The notes below the pieces were generated by a model. That model did no database searches and had not been told where the DNA came from. It worked only from the letters and a program-made list of their open reading frames with translations. Position numbers and translations under genes: made by a program. DNA of 11,839 bases from JAQGJA01 sp965651535 (lineage in GTDB: Bacteria; Pseudomonadota; Alphaproteobacteria; Micavibrionales; SZUA-601), in the NCBI GenBank assembly GCA_965651535.1, contig CBFGSX010000044.1, positions 1 through 11,839 on the forward strand, given 5' to 3'. Each line of letters begins with the position of its first letter. Within the stretch, counting starts at the first letter, position 1. Below are positions 6,049 through 11,839 of the stretch, one piece after another.

Positions 6049-9000
6049 TCAGCCGGCCTCGGTCTTGTTGATGCGGTCGCCGTCGCCGGTCTGGCCGCGA
6101 GTCTCTTCGGTTTCGGTGCTGTCGGCGTCGTCGGCGCGCACCATTTTGCTCATCGAGAATTCGGTGTAAATCTTGACCAGCTCTTCGGCGATTTCCTCGA
6201 TGACATAGGACGCCATCGCCTTTTTGACTTCGCCCATATCGGCATACATATCGACGCGGCGCTTGATCTCGTCGCGCGCCGAGCCGCCCGGATAATTGGC
6301 GGCCAGCACCTGACGCACATTGGATGCGCCCAGGCGTGTATAAAGACGGCGGCGCAAGGCAACATCTTCGGCGGATGTCGAAAACGCCCACAGCTCGATC
6401 GGGCCCAGCGTGTTGATCAGGTGCTGTTCATAGCGGCCTTCGTTGGTGCCTAAGACCAGCAGCGCGGGCGCGCCGCTTGAGCGCGGCCCCGTCAGACGGT
6501 TGCGCATGATCCAGACGGCGGTGTCGGAAAGCGAAAAGCGGTTGCGCGCCTCCTGCACGGCGCTGTCGGAAATGGCGGAACCCAAAATCCACACGCCCGT
6601 GGCCAGATCGACCATGTCGTTGTCGAAGTCTTTCAGCAGCTGCGAGCTGAGAACGATCTGCACGCCCCATTTGCGGCCTTCGCGCACGTCGCGGATGATC
6701 TGCGCGCGCACGGATTTCGATTTGCTGGTGCGGTGGAACTCGTCATAGCACAGGCGCTTGGGCGTTTCCTTGATCTTGCGCAAACGCTGTTCATGGAAGG
6801 CGCGATAGCGCTCGGGCATATACTTGACGACTTCCTCGTTGATCCACCAGTTGCGCACCATCACGTGCCGCGCCAGCATATACATGATGGCGGTCTGGCG
6901 GTCGGCGCTTTCGTCGCCTTGCGGCGAGACATCCATCAGGTCGAGCGCGCAGACTTTGACATCGCCGACATCGAAGCGCGTAATCGTGGACAGGATCGGC
7001 AATTCACGCACCGCGCTGGAGATCATGCGTTCAAAGGCGTGAATGACGCTTTCGTGGCTGCCGCCAATCGACGTTTCCTCGAGCAAGGAACGAATCTGCG
7101 GGCGGCGGGCGGCAGTGATGGCATCGGCCAAAGTCGGCACGGCATGACGCTGGGCCAGCATGGCCTCGCGATGCAGCCCGGCGTCGAACAGCGCGTCGAC
7201 AACATCCCACCAATAGGATTCTGGCGCGATATAGATATTGTGCTCCTCGAGCGCCTTGTCGACGACCAGATCGACGCGCGGCAGATAGGGGCGGGGTTCG
7301 GCGTTGGGCGCCTTGTCGTCGCGCCACTGGAACATCGCGTCGACGACGAAACCGACCAGCTGGGGCATCCCGTCATAGGGCTGATCCTGACCGGGCGGCG
7401 TGGCAAGCAACGTCAGCAATTCGATCAGATAGGAGCGCTCGTCCGGCAGCGGCTTGCGGTTGCCCAGCTGCGTGTCGAACGGGTTGATCGCGTATTCCGG
7501 CGTCATTTGCAGGCGATAATGCATCGCCTCATGCGCGCGCTCGGGTGGCAGCGCCTCTTTGATAAGCGAAATAAGACCAGAGGAAGACGGGCCGATATCG
7601 ATGATCGCCACATAGGGAAGTTGCGAAATGCCTTGCGATAGACAGGTGCCGACATTGAGCGTGTTCATCAAAACGGATTTACCCGCGCCGGGCTGCGCGA
7701 AGATCAGGTCGAACCATGTCGTCGTCAAAGACGAGCCGGTGGCATAGGGCCACATCCGCCCGTCGGGCGAGCGGAACAGGATCGGACCGTTCTTGAACGG
7801 CGAGCAGGGGCGTTGCCACGGCAAGAGTTTCAAAACCTCGGAAAGCGGCGCGATGGCGGGCGGCGCGGAAGAGGCGCAAGCGATGCCCGGCACGGACGAC
7901 ATGACTTCCTCGAGTGGGTCACCCGAAACCTGGGATACTTGCGCATAACCCCATGACTCAAGCGCCTGGGTCAGCACGGCGGCGCGATCCTCGATCAGGT
8001 CGCGGCGGTTTTCCGGTGCCCAGGTGGCGGCCGAAACACGCAATTTGACGACCGGTTCGTCCTTGGCGATCTCGCCGAGAAACTCCAGTGAATCCTTGAT
8101 CTGCCGGTTCGAACTGTTGGTGATGGTCAGCATCGTGGCCATCAGCTGTTTGAAATAGCTGCCATGCACGCCGCCGCCTTCGATCAAAAAGGAAATGCGG
8201 AACGGCACGTCGGCCTCGACGAAACGCGCCAGCAACTGTGGAAAGGGCGTGGGATCCGCCGGGGGCAGCACCATGTCTACTCCGGACCAGAGTTTATTGC
8301 CAATCAGGACAATACTGGGCGAGACCAGCTCGGCGTCATAGGTGCAGATCTGGTGGCGCAGCGGCGGCCAGAGAATATCGGAATAATCGTTTGGGAAGCG
8401 CGGTGCGCGCGGTATGACCTTGTCGCCGGGCAGGACGGGACGCCACTCGTCCCCGGCGCGCGACGGAAAGATCGCGGCGCGCATACGGGCGAGCGCGTCA
8501 TGCGCCTCGAGCAGCGAAGCCTGAATGCCCAGCTCGTCAAGCGCGGATCTCATATTGGTGACATACGAGGCATGGCGCGTGCGCAGCTCATCAATAGCCG
8601 CCAACGGGCGCTGGGCATGGGGCGAACTGACCCATCTCTGGTTTTTTGCAAGGCGTTTTTCCTTGGCTTTTTTCGCCTCGGTCTGGCCCATGGCGGAGGG
8701 GCGCGTCCAGATGGTGAAATAACATTCTTCCCACGCCATGTAATTTTTCAAATGCCGCGCCCGCTCGTCGATCAGGTCTTTGATGTCGAGGCCTACCGCG
8801 TCGGCGGCGCGCTTGTTGTAGCGCATCATGTTACGCAGCTCGCGCCCGATGCGGTCGGGGTTGCGGATGAACACGACCTGCAACGCATAGCCCGCGCGGT
8901 CGAAACGGCTGCCGAGCTTGATCACGCCCTGTTCGATGATGCGCTCGTATTCCGCCGCGCCGATGATCTGCCGCGCACCGTCGATCTGGAACATGGAGAC

Positions 9001-9126
9001 CAGCGACCCGTCCTCGGCCACCAGCGTGACCGGGTCGTCCGCCGTCTCCAGCCGGATAAAGCTGTCGAGTGGCTGCTTGATCAGGCGGGCGAAAGGCGCC
9101 AGGGCTTTGTCGAGGAATTTGCTCAT
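6049..9126 (-). CDS. dotO: IcmB/DotO-like type IVB secretion ATPase
   Basis: A 1025-residue cytoplasmic ATPase of the VirB4-related IcmB/DotO (IncI TraU) branch, which energises substrate transfer or assembly of the type IVB channel at the inner membrane. The size is close to the roughly 1000 residues of Legionella IcmB. Visible motifs are: Walker A FAQPGAGKS at 476-484; the following IIDIGPSSSG segment typical of this branch; the acidic pair of Walker B in LCYDEFHR (D795, E796); REGRKWG at 815-821; and LSSQ at 826-829. The N-terminal 450 residues are the usual VirB4-like domain, and the last 30 are a hydrophilic Asp/Glu/Thr-rich tail. There is no membrane segment. The gene follows dotN, as in Legionella icmJ-icmB, but a nuclease-bearing element separates them here. 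The ribosome site before the ATG is weak. Whether the system exports effectors or DNA cannot be told from this gene. Confidence 0.9.
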   Translation of the reverse strand: MSKFLDKALAPFARLIKQPLDSFIRLETADDPVTLVAEDGSLVSMFQIDGARQIIGAAEYERIIEQGVIKLGSRFDRAGYALQVVFIRNPDRIGRELRNMMRYNKRAADAVGLDIKDLIDERARHLKNYMAWEECYFTIWTRPSAMGQTEAKKAKEKRLAKNQRWVSSPHAQRPLAAIDELRTRHASYVTNMRSALDELGIQASLLEAHDALARMRAAIFPSRAGDEWRPVLPGDKVIPRAPRFPNDYSDILWPPLRHQICTYDAELVSPSIVLIGNKLWSGVDMVLPPADPTPFPQLLARFVEADVPFRISFLIEGGGVHGSYFKQLMATMLTITNSSNRQIKDSLEFLGEIAKDEPVVKLRVSAATWAPENRRDLIEDRAAVLTQALESWGYAQVSQVSGDPLEEVMSSVPGIACASSAPPAIAPLSEVLKLLPWQRPCSPFKNGPILFRSPDGRMWPYATGSSLTTTWFDLIFAQPGAGKSVLMNTLNVGTCLSQGISQLPYVAIIDIGPSSSGLISLIKEALPPERAHEAMHYRLQMTPEYAINPFDTQLGNRKPLPDERSYLIELLTLLATPPGQDQPYDGMPQLVGFVVDAMFQWRDDKAPNAEPRPYLPRVDLVVDKALEEHNIYIAPESYWWDVVDALFDAGLHREAMLAQRHAVPTLADAITAARRPQIRSLLEETSIGGSHESVIHAFERMISSAVRELPILSTITRFDVGDVKVCALDLMDVSPQGDESADRQTAIMYMLARHVMVRNWWINEEVVKYMPERYRAFHEQRLRKIKETPKRLCYDEFHRTSKSKSVRAQIIRDVREGRKWGVQIVLSSQLLKDFDNDMVDLATGVWILGSAISDSAVQEARNRFSLSDTAVWIMRNRLTGPRSSGAPALLVLGTNEGRYEQHLINTLGPIELWAFSTSAEDVALRRRLYTRLGASNVRQVLAANYPGGSARDEIKRRVDMYADMGEVKKAMASYVIEEIAEELVKIYTEFSMSKMVRADDADSTETEETRGQTGDGDRINKTEAG

Positions 9127-9150
9127 AACGACCGCCAGAATGGCAGAAAA

Positions 9151-9156
9151 TTTATA
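9151..9156 (-). promoter_or_regulatory. Candidate -10 box (TATAAA) before dotO
   Basis: TATAAA lies 25 bases before the dotO ATG in a short AT-rich stretch downstream of the inserted element. The hexamer at -35 spacing (GAACCT) is poor. It could restore dotO transcription if the element interrupts read-through, but the evidence is slight. Confidence 0.25.
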
Positions 9157-9192
9157 AAAAGGGGATTAAAATTAGGTTCTCCGATCATCATA

Positions 9193-9227
9193 TGTCACCC
9201 TGAGCCGCAGGCGAAGGGTCTCAGAGG
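9193..9227. repeat. 35-bp terminal inverted repeat, left arm (REP-like hairpin)
   Basis: This arm matches the reverse complement of 9531-9565 at 32 of 35 positions. Its core folds on itself: CCCT pairs with AGGG, a GA/GA mismatch follows, then GCC pairs with GGC around a GCA loop. It overlaps the last two codons and stop of the GIY-YIG gene, so the repeat forms part of the coding sequence. The form is that of bacterial REP/MITE-like palindromes. Confidence 0.85.
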
Positions 9228-9514
9228 GCGAAATCCCCGGATAAATCACGCCAGGCCGGGTTTTGTTGCGTAATCAAATCGATTTTCTTTTGCCGCTTCC
9301 AGCCCTTGAGCTTTTTCTCGTAAAGAATGGCCGCCTCAATCGAACCCGTATGCTCGAAGTAAACCAGCTTGTTCAAATTGAATCTCTTGGTGAATCCGTC
9401 AGCCGTTTTGTTTTGATGCTCGTAAGTGCGGCGGTGCAGGTCATTCGTCACGCCGATATACAGAACGCGGTTGGTTTGATTTGTGAGAATGTAAACGAAA
9501 TACGATCTTTCCAT
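9221..9514 (-). CDS. GIY-YIG nuclease-domain protein, 97 residues
   Basis: A single-domain protein of the UvrC/URI-type GIY-YIG family (UPF0213-like). The two signature strands are present as VYI (7-9) and YIG (19-21), followed by NDLHRR (24-29), His33, a probable catalytic Glu66 in LYEKKLKGWKR and Asn85 in QNPAW. All the residues expected for metal-dependent single-site DNA cleavage therefore seem intact. Members are about 80-110 residues, so this copy is full length. It has no signal peptide or membrane segment. No good Shine-Dalgarno precedes the ATG. The stop codon lies inside the left inverted repeat, and the start is 17 bases inside the right one. It is lower in GC than its dot neighbours. 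Its place between dotN and dotO suggests it is a passenger unrelated to secretion. Its natural DNA target is unknown. Confidence 0.9.
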   Translation of the reverse strand: MERSYFVYILTNQTNRVLYIGVTNDLHRRTYEHQNKTADGFTKRFNLNKLVYFEHTGSIEAAILYEKKLKGWKRQKKIDLITQQNPAWRDLSGDFAL

Positions 9515-9530
9515 ACGGAATAGTTTACGT

Positions 9531-9565
9531 CCTCTGAGACCCTTCGGCTACGCCTCAGGGTGACA
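9531..9565. repeat. 35-bp terminal inverted repeat, right arm (REP-like hairpin)
   Basis: Partner of 9193-9227. In the same orientation its stem reads GGC/GCC around a GTA loop where the left arm has GCC/GGC around GCA, so two of the three differences form a compensating base pair and the third is in the loop. The arm lies 18 bases after the dotN stop and could also stabilise the 3' end of the upstream mRNA. Confidence 0.85.
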
Positions 9566-9583
9566 AATCACAAACCCTTTCCC

Positions 9584-10270
9584 CTAAACAGCCAAATCCT
9601 TGAACTTGGACGCCCATTCCTGGGCCGGCAGCTCGGCGAAGGGGCCGCGCTTGGAGCGCCAATAGGCCAGAATCTGGGGGAACTGGTTGTATTCCAGATC
9701 GCCGTCCTTGACCATGCGACGATCCAGCGGCATCAGACGGATGCCGTTCAGGCGTTCCTGCGCGTCGGCATATTGCTTGACGTTCAGAAAATCGCGCAGC
9801 ACATAGGCCAAGGCCTCGGGGTCGGCCGAGCCGAGGCGTTTTTTCGCCTCCTCGCCGCGCGCCATCAGCCGGTCATAGGCGTCGCGCGCCGCATCGGCCA
9901 GCCCGCCCCCCGCCACGCGGGCGACATAAAGCGCGCGCATGAGGTGGTGGAACACGGGCTGGGAAATCTCGGGCAGCCAGACCAGCATCCCCGCGCGGGC
10001 CTGCCCCGTTTTCATCAGATCGAAACATTGCGCGCAAAACAGACACACCGTCAGCACGTTGTCGTCGCGCCAGTCGCGCGCATCGCCGTTGATATGCAGA
10101 ATTTCCTGATATTTTTCGGCGCGAAAGCCGCAGCATTGACAGGTATGGTCGTCGCGTTTGAGGATTTTTTCGTGCGCCTCGTCGCCGACCGGGCCGGTCG
10201 CGCGGTGCGCGGACGGGTTGGCCGACCAGTTGGGGCGCACGACGCTGAGGGTGATGGGATATTGGCGCAT
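9584..10270 (-). CDS. dotN: IcmJ/DotN-like type IVB secretion component
   Basis: A 228-residue soluble protein matching IcmJ/DotN. The diagnostic part is an HNH-like metal-binding region: KRDDHTCQCCGFRAEKYQEI at 38-57, with Cys44 and Cys47, followed by VCLFCAQCF with Cys76, Cys79 and Cys82. Legionella IcmJ has the same CQFCGF and CFCAQCF pattern and is about 210 residues. In Legionella, DotN joins the coupling complex through the C-terminal part of the DotL ATPase, where it helps recruit substrates. A similar inner-membrane-face role is expected here. The C-terminal half is helical (SADPEALAYVLRDFLNVKQY). The gene follows the two-unit membrane gene by 31 bases and precedes dotO, as in icmD-icmJ-icmB. 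A GGCCCC/GGGGCC inverted repeat abuts the ATG and no clean Shine-Dalgarno is seen. A homing nuclease is less likely, given length, pattern and context. Confidence 0.9.
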   Translation of the reverse strand: MRQYPITLSVVRPNWSANPSAHRATGPVGDEAHEKILKRDDHTCQCCGFRAEKYQEILHINGDARDWRDDNVLTVCLFCAQCFDLMKTGQARAGMLVWLPEISQPVFHHLMRALYVARVAGGGLADAARDAYDRLMARGEEAKKRLGSADPEALAYVLRDFLNVKQYADAQERLNGIRLMPLDRRMVKDGDLEYNQFPQILAYWRSKRGPFAELPAQEWASKFKDLAV

Positions 10271-10298
10271 GGCCCCAGCCTAACAAATCAGAGGGGCC
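10271..10298 (-). other. Inverted repeat at the dotN start codon
   Basis: GGCCCC at 10298-10293 and GGGGCC at 10276-10271 (minus strand) can pair around a 16-base loop, with the second arm directly touching the dotN ATG and covering the region where a ribosome site would lie. It spans most of the gap between the two genes. It might couple dotN translation to ribosomes finishing the upstream gene. Confidence 0.35.
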
Positions 10299-10301
10299 GG
10301 A

Positions 10302-11132
10302 TCAATTCCCGCCGCGTAAGCTATTGAGCGAGTTGCCGCGCATGACGGCCGGGCGGTTCAGCGGCTCGGATTCCGAGTCGACGCCCTGTGTGCCGCCCGA
10401 GACGGACCGGACGATCACATCCATGGTCAGCGGAACGGAAATCAAGAGGGCTCCGAGAGCGAATTTCATCAAAACGCTGCGCAGAGGGGTAGAGGACGGA
10501 TCGTCGCCATAGGCACGAAGATTAAGCAGCCCCATCAGGATCAGCGCGACGCCGCCGACATAGCACAGCAACGCCATCAGGCGCGGGATGAAACGAAACT
10601 CCCAGGAAAGGGAACAGAAAATACGATAGATCGATTCTTCGTCGGCGCAGGGATTTTCCCCTGCGAAATTGCTGCTAAAGGCCGCTGCCGAGCTGGCGAT
10701 ATCGGCGTCACCGACCCCGATCGTATAAGCCATGACCGAGATGATATAAGGCAACAGGATCAGCATGGCGGAGATCGCGCCGAAGCCGATCGCCTTGTTC
10801 ACCGGGTTGTCGTCGGGGGCCGAAAGAAATCCTTTGAGCGCCAGCAGGGCGCGCACGGCAAAGAAGGTGCCCACGATATACGAGCCCAGCGCGATCAGGC
10901 GCGGGAGGCCCTGAATATTCTCGCCTACATTGCCCTGAACGTCTTTTAGCGTGTTTGCATCCTGGGCCAAAACGTCCATGGGAATAAAAAAAGCGGCGAC
11001 CGCCAGCAGGGTCGCCCCTGCCGCAGGCTGCAGCGTGTCGGTAAGAAAAGACAGAAGCCCGCCGACCATTCTTCGCGCGCCGCCGGAAAAATCGGGGAGG
11101 GAATCATGCATCCTGCGGGCTTCTGTCGTCAT
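10302..11132 (-). CDS. Two-unit IcmD/IcmC-like membrane protein, 276 residues
   Basis: The protein contains two copies of the small type IVB membrane unit. Unit A (about 76-138) is nearly the same as the upstream 139-residue protein: LPRLIALGSYIVG, LLALKGF, DDNPV, then LILLPYIISVM. Unit B (182-244) repeats the plan in diverged form: IPRLMALLCYVGG, LNLRAYGDDP, ALGALLISVPLTM. Five hydrophobic segments are expected. The region at 37-57 (ATLLAVAAFFIPMDVLAQ) equals the signal peptide of the neighbour but lies behind a polar extension of about 36 residues, so it is now internal. Cys162 and Cys173 may form a disulfide outside the cytoplasm. The ATG at 11132 lies four bases after the upstream stop. 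A longer frame from 11201 would overlap that gene by 65 bases and adds nothing conserved. ATG at 11111 is another option. Legionella IcmC and IcmD are separate proteins of about 190 and 130 residues, so this size is unusual. Confidence 0.75.
   Translation of the reverse strand: MTTEARRMHDSLPDFSGGARRMVGGLLSFLTDTLQPAAGATLLAVAAFFIPMDVLAQDANTLKDVQGNVGENIQGLPRLIALGSYIVGTFFAVRALLALKGFLSAPDDNPVNKAIGFGAISAMLILLPYIISVMAYTIGVGDADIASSAAAFSSNFAGENPCADEESIYRIFCSLSWEFRFIPRLMALLCYVGGVALILMGLLNLRAYGDDPSSTPLRSVLMKFALGALLISVPLTMDVIVRSVSGGTQGVDSESEPLNRPAVMRGNSLNSLRGGN
10707..11022 (-). repeat. Tandem paralogous repeat, copy 2
   Basis: This stretch of the 276-residue gene aligns with 11191-11521 over its whole length at DNA level, with long near-identical runs such as the one covering PMDVLAQ and the GATATA(A/G)GGCAACAGGATCAG block. 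Copy 2 lacks 15 bases (GSITD after the signal-peptide site). Identity at silent positions points to a fairly recent duplication or gene conversion. Confidence 0.75.
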
Positions 11133-11136
11133 GGTC

Positions 11137-11556
11137 TTATTCAACCGCGAAGCCGCCGGTAAAGCTCGTTGACGCGCTTCGAATTCCTGCGTCCTCGACA
11201 CCGATCGTGCCGGCCATCACCGAGATGATATAGGGCAACAGGATCAGCATGGCCGAGACCGCGCCGAAACCGATCACCTTGGTGACCGGGTTGTCGTCCG
11301 GGGCCTCGATGAAGCCCTTGAGCGCGAAGAGCGCCCGGACGGCGAAGAACGCGCCGACGATATACGAACCCAGCGCGATCAGGCGCGGAATCCCCTGGGC
11401 TTCAGTACCCAGATTCTCCTGAATATCTCTTAGCGTGTTGGTGTCGGTGATGCTCCCGTCCTGGGCCAAAACGTCCATGGGAATAAAAAAAGCCGCCACG
11501 GCGAGCAGGGTTGCGCCTGCCAGCAATGTCAGCTTGTGGGTGTTGATCGTAATCAT
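11137..11556 (-). CDS. IcmD/DotP-like membrane protein, 139 residues
   Basis: A small type IVB inner-membrane protein. The start at 11556 is fixed by a strong AAGGAGG seven bases upstream; an ATG at 11604 in frame has no such site. It begins with a signal peptide (MITINTHKLTLLAGATLLAV, then AAFFIPMDVLA), with the likely cut at Ala31-Gln32. Two membrane helices follow, at about 57-80 (GIPRLIALGSYIVGAFFAVR) and 94-115 (GFGAVSAMLILLPYIISV), joined by a short loop with EAPDDNPV. This matches IcmD/DotP (about 130 residues, signal peptide plus two helices, K-x-DNP loop, then a Leu-Pro exit) and, like it, lies before icmJ. IcmD has no known enzymatic role and is part of the membrane complex. The gene is a close paralogue of the first half of the next gene, which starts four bases after its stop. 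Confidence 0.8.
   Translation of the reverse strand: MITINTHKLTLLAGATLLAVAAFFIPMDVLAQDGSITDTNTLRDIQENLGTEAQGIPRLIALGSYIVGAFFAVRALFALKGFIEAPDDNPVTKVIGFGAVSAMLILLPYIISVMAGTIGVEDAGIRSASTSFTGGFAVE
11191..11521 (-). repeat. Tandem paralogous repeat, copy 1
   Basis: Partner of 10707-11022, covering most of the 139-residue gene from the signal peptide to just after the second membrane helix. The copies diverge completely outside these limits, which marks the duplicated segment. Confidence 0.75.
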
Positions 11557-11563
11557 GAGAAAC

Positions 11564-11570
11564 CTCCTTG
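11564..11570 (-). promoter_or_regulatory. Strong Shine-Dalgarno deciding the IcmD-like start
   Basis: An AAGGAGG (in CAAGGAGGTTTCTC before the ATG) lies at ideal distance from the ATG at 11556. It is by far the best ribosome site in the dot gene group, which suggests this small membrane protein is made in higher amounts than its neighbours. Confidence 0.75.
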
Positions 11571-11607
11571 TGATTACGGTGAGTGGAAACTTGTATAAAG
11601 CCATGCG

Positions 11608-11839
11608 TTACTCCCGCCTTTGGAAGGCGTTCATGTTGACGCCCTTGACCATGCCCTGCGGCGCGTCCATGCGCATATTCTCGCCGGATCCCCGCGCCAG
11701 AAAGGTCGAGGTTGAAATCTTGATGGCAAAAGGCAACAGAATTAAGATAGGTGCCAAAGCCAGCCGGAACAGGGCAGGGCTAAGGCCAACCTTGTCGCCT
11801 TCATTGATCCAGTCCTTGAGCTTGACCAGACCGTGCGGC
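11608..11839 (-). CDS. IcmC/IcmD-family membrane protein (C-terminal part)
   Basis: The gene enters from the right edge and gives 76 residues up to a TAA at 11608. The visible part reads PHGLVKLKDWINEGDKVGLS, then PALFRLALAPILILLPFAIK and a polar tail ending NMNAFQRRE. The plan Leu-Lys-x-loop, a hydrophobic helix and Leu-Leu-Pro matches the second half of the IcmD-like unit next door (LKGF, DDNPV, LILLPYIIS), though much more diverged. By position it may be the IcmC/DotE counterpart. The N-terminal half is outside the window, so the number of helices and presence of a signal peptide are unknown. The gap to the next start (11556) is 51 bases and holds that gene's strong ribosome site. Confidence 0.7.
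   Translation of the reverse strand, partial: PHGLVKLKDWINEGDKVGLSPALFRLALAPILILLPFAIKISTSTFLARGSGENMRMDAPQGMVKGVNMNAFQRRE

Larger units (their letters stand above)
9193..9565. mobile_element. Putative GIY-YIG/REP insertion unit, 373 bp
   Basis: Two 35-bp inverted repeats bound a single nuclease gene and little else. Removing the unit would leave dotN and dotO about 84 bases apart, a normal operon spacing, so it looks like an insertion into an existing dot operon. The contents appear more AT-rich than the flanking dot genes. No clear target-site duplication is seen at the outer edges (CATCATA on one side, AATCACA on the other). Mobility is inferred. No transposase is encoded, so the nuclease or a factor in trans would have to move it. 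Confidence 0.6.

Noticed and set aside
6733..7641. Plus-strand frame of 302 codons opposite the dotO ATPase domain
   Set aside because: It mirrors the conserved Walker region of DotO, and its composition is that of an antisense shadow.
8164..9273. Plus-strand frame of 369 codons opposite the start of dotO
   Set aside because: It is antisense to the well-supported N-terminal part of DotO and has no recognisable fold or ribosome site.
9193..9565. Insertion sequence with a transposase
   Set aside because: There is no DDE, HUH or Y1 transposase frame between the repeats. Only a GIY-YIG protein is encoded.
9531..9565. Intrinsic terminator after dotN
   Set aside because: The hairpin is REP-like with a mismatch, is not followed by a T run, and has a close inverted partner, so repeat-element origin explains it better.
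9873..10270. HNH homing endonuclease reading of the dotN N-terminus
   Set aside because: The Cys pattern is HNH-like, but the CQxCGF plus CLFCAQCF combination, the length, and the place before icmB fit IcmJ/DotN better.
9560..10327. Plus-strand frame of 255 codons opposite dotN
   Set aside because: dotN on the other strand carries the conserved Cys clusters, and this frame has none.
11133..11201. Longer start for the two-unit membrane protein at 11201
   Set aside because: It would overlap the preceding gene by 65 bases, and the added residues are simply that gene's 3' end in another frame.
1..11839. CRISPR array, tRNA or rRNA genes
   Set aside because: No spaced direct repeats or cloverleaf-like sequences were noticed on reading either strand.

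Overview
The window looks like chromosomal DNA of an alphaproteobacterium-like Gram-negative bacterium with moderately high GC. I infer this from the Flp pilin type (mature N-terminus ATAIEYS), the TadE/TadG genes and the overall composition. Nothing seen here fixes the order or genus. Almost everything is on the minus strand. The exception is one hypothetical gene at the left end.

Right half (11839 down to 6049, minus strand): a piece of a type IVB (Dot/Icm, IncI-like) secretion system. In reading order it holds the C-terminus of a small two-helix membrane protein, an IcmD/DotP-like protein with a signal peptide, a 276-residue protein built from two such membrane units, IcmJ/DotN (two Cys clusters), and the large ATPase IcmB/DotO (Walker A GAGKS, Walker B-type DE). 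This is the same order as icmC-icmD-icmJ-icmB in Legionella. The small membrane genes are tandem paralogues with clear DNA-level similarity. A 373-bp unit sits between dotN and dotO. It is a GIY-YIG nuclease gene bounded by 35-bp inverted repeats, each of which folds into a REP-like hairpin, and it looks like an insertion into the operon.

Middle (5888 down to 3212, minus strand): a small Tad/Flp pilus gene set, namely two TadE-like pseudopilins, a TadG with a von Willebrand A domain, and a Flp pilin. The genes overlap or nearly touch, so they are probably co-transcribed and translationally coupled. The pilin leader is encoded inside the 3' end of tadG in another frame. The Tad motor, secretin and prepilin peptidase genes are not in the window.

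Left third (3160 down to 1): three genes I cannot assign. They are a secreted or periplasmic 241-residue protein, a 490-residue soluble acidic helical protein that may be translated from a nearly leaderless mRNA, and, convergent with it and sharing overlapping stop codons, a 248-residue helical protein on the plus strand. A possible start of a secreted protein runs off the left edge.

Together the window pairs an envelope-spanning type IVB translocation machine with adhesive-pilus components on one strand, next to unassigned proteins that could be substrates or accessory factors. That functional link is inference. No tRNA, rRNA, CRISPR array or classical transposase is visible.
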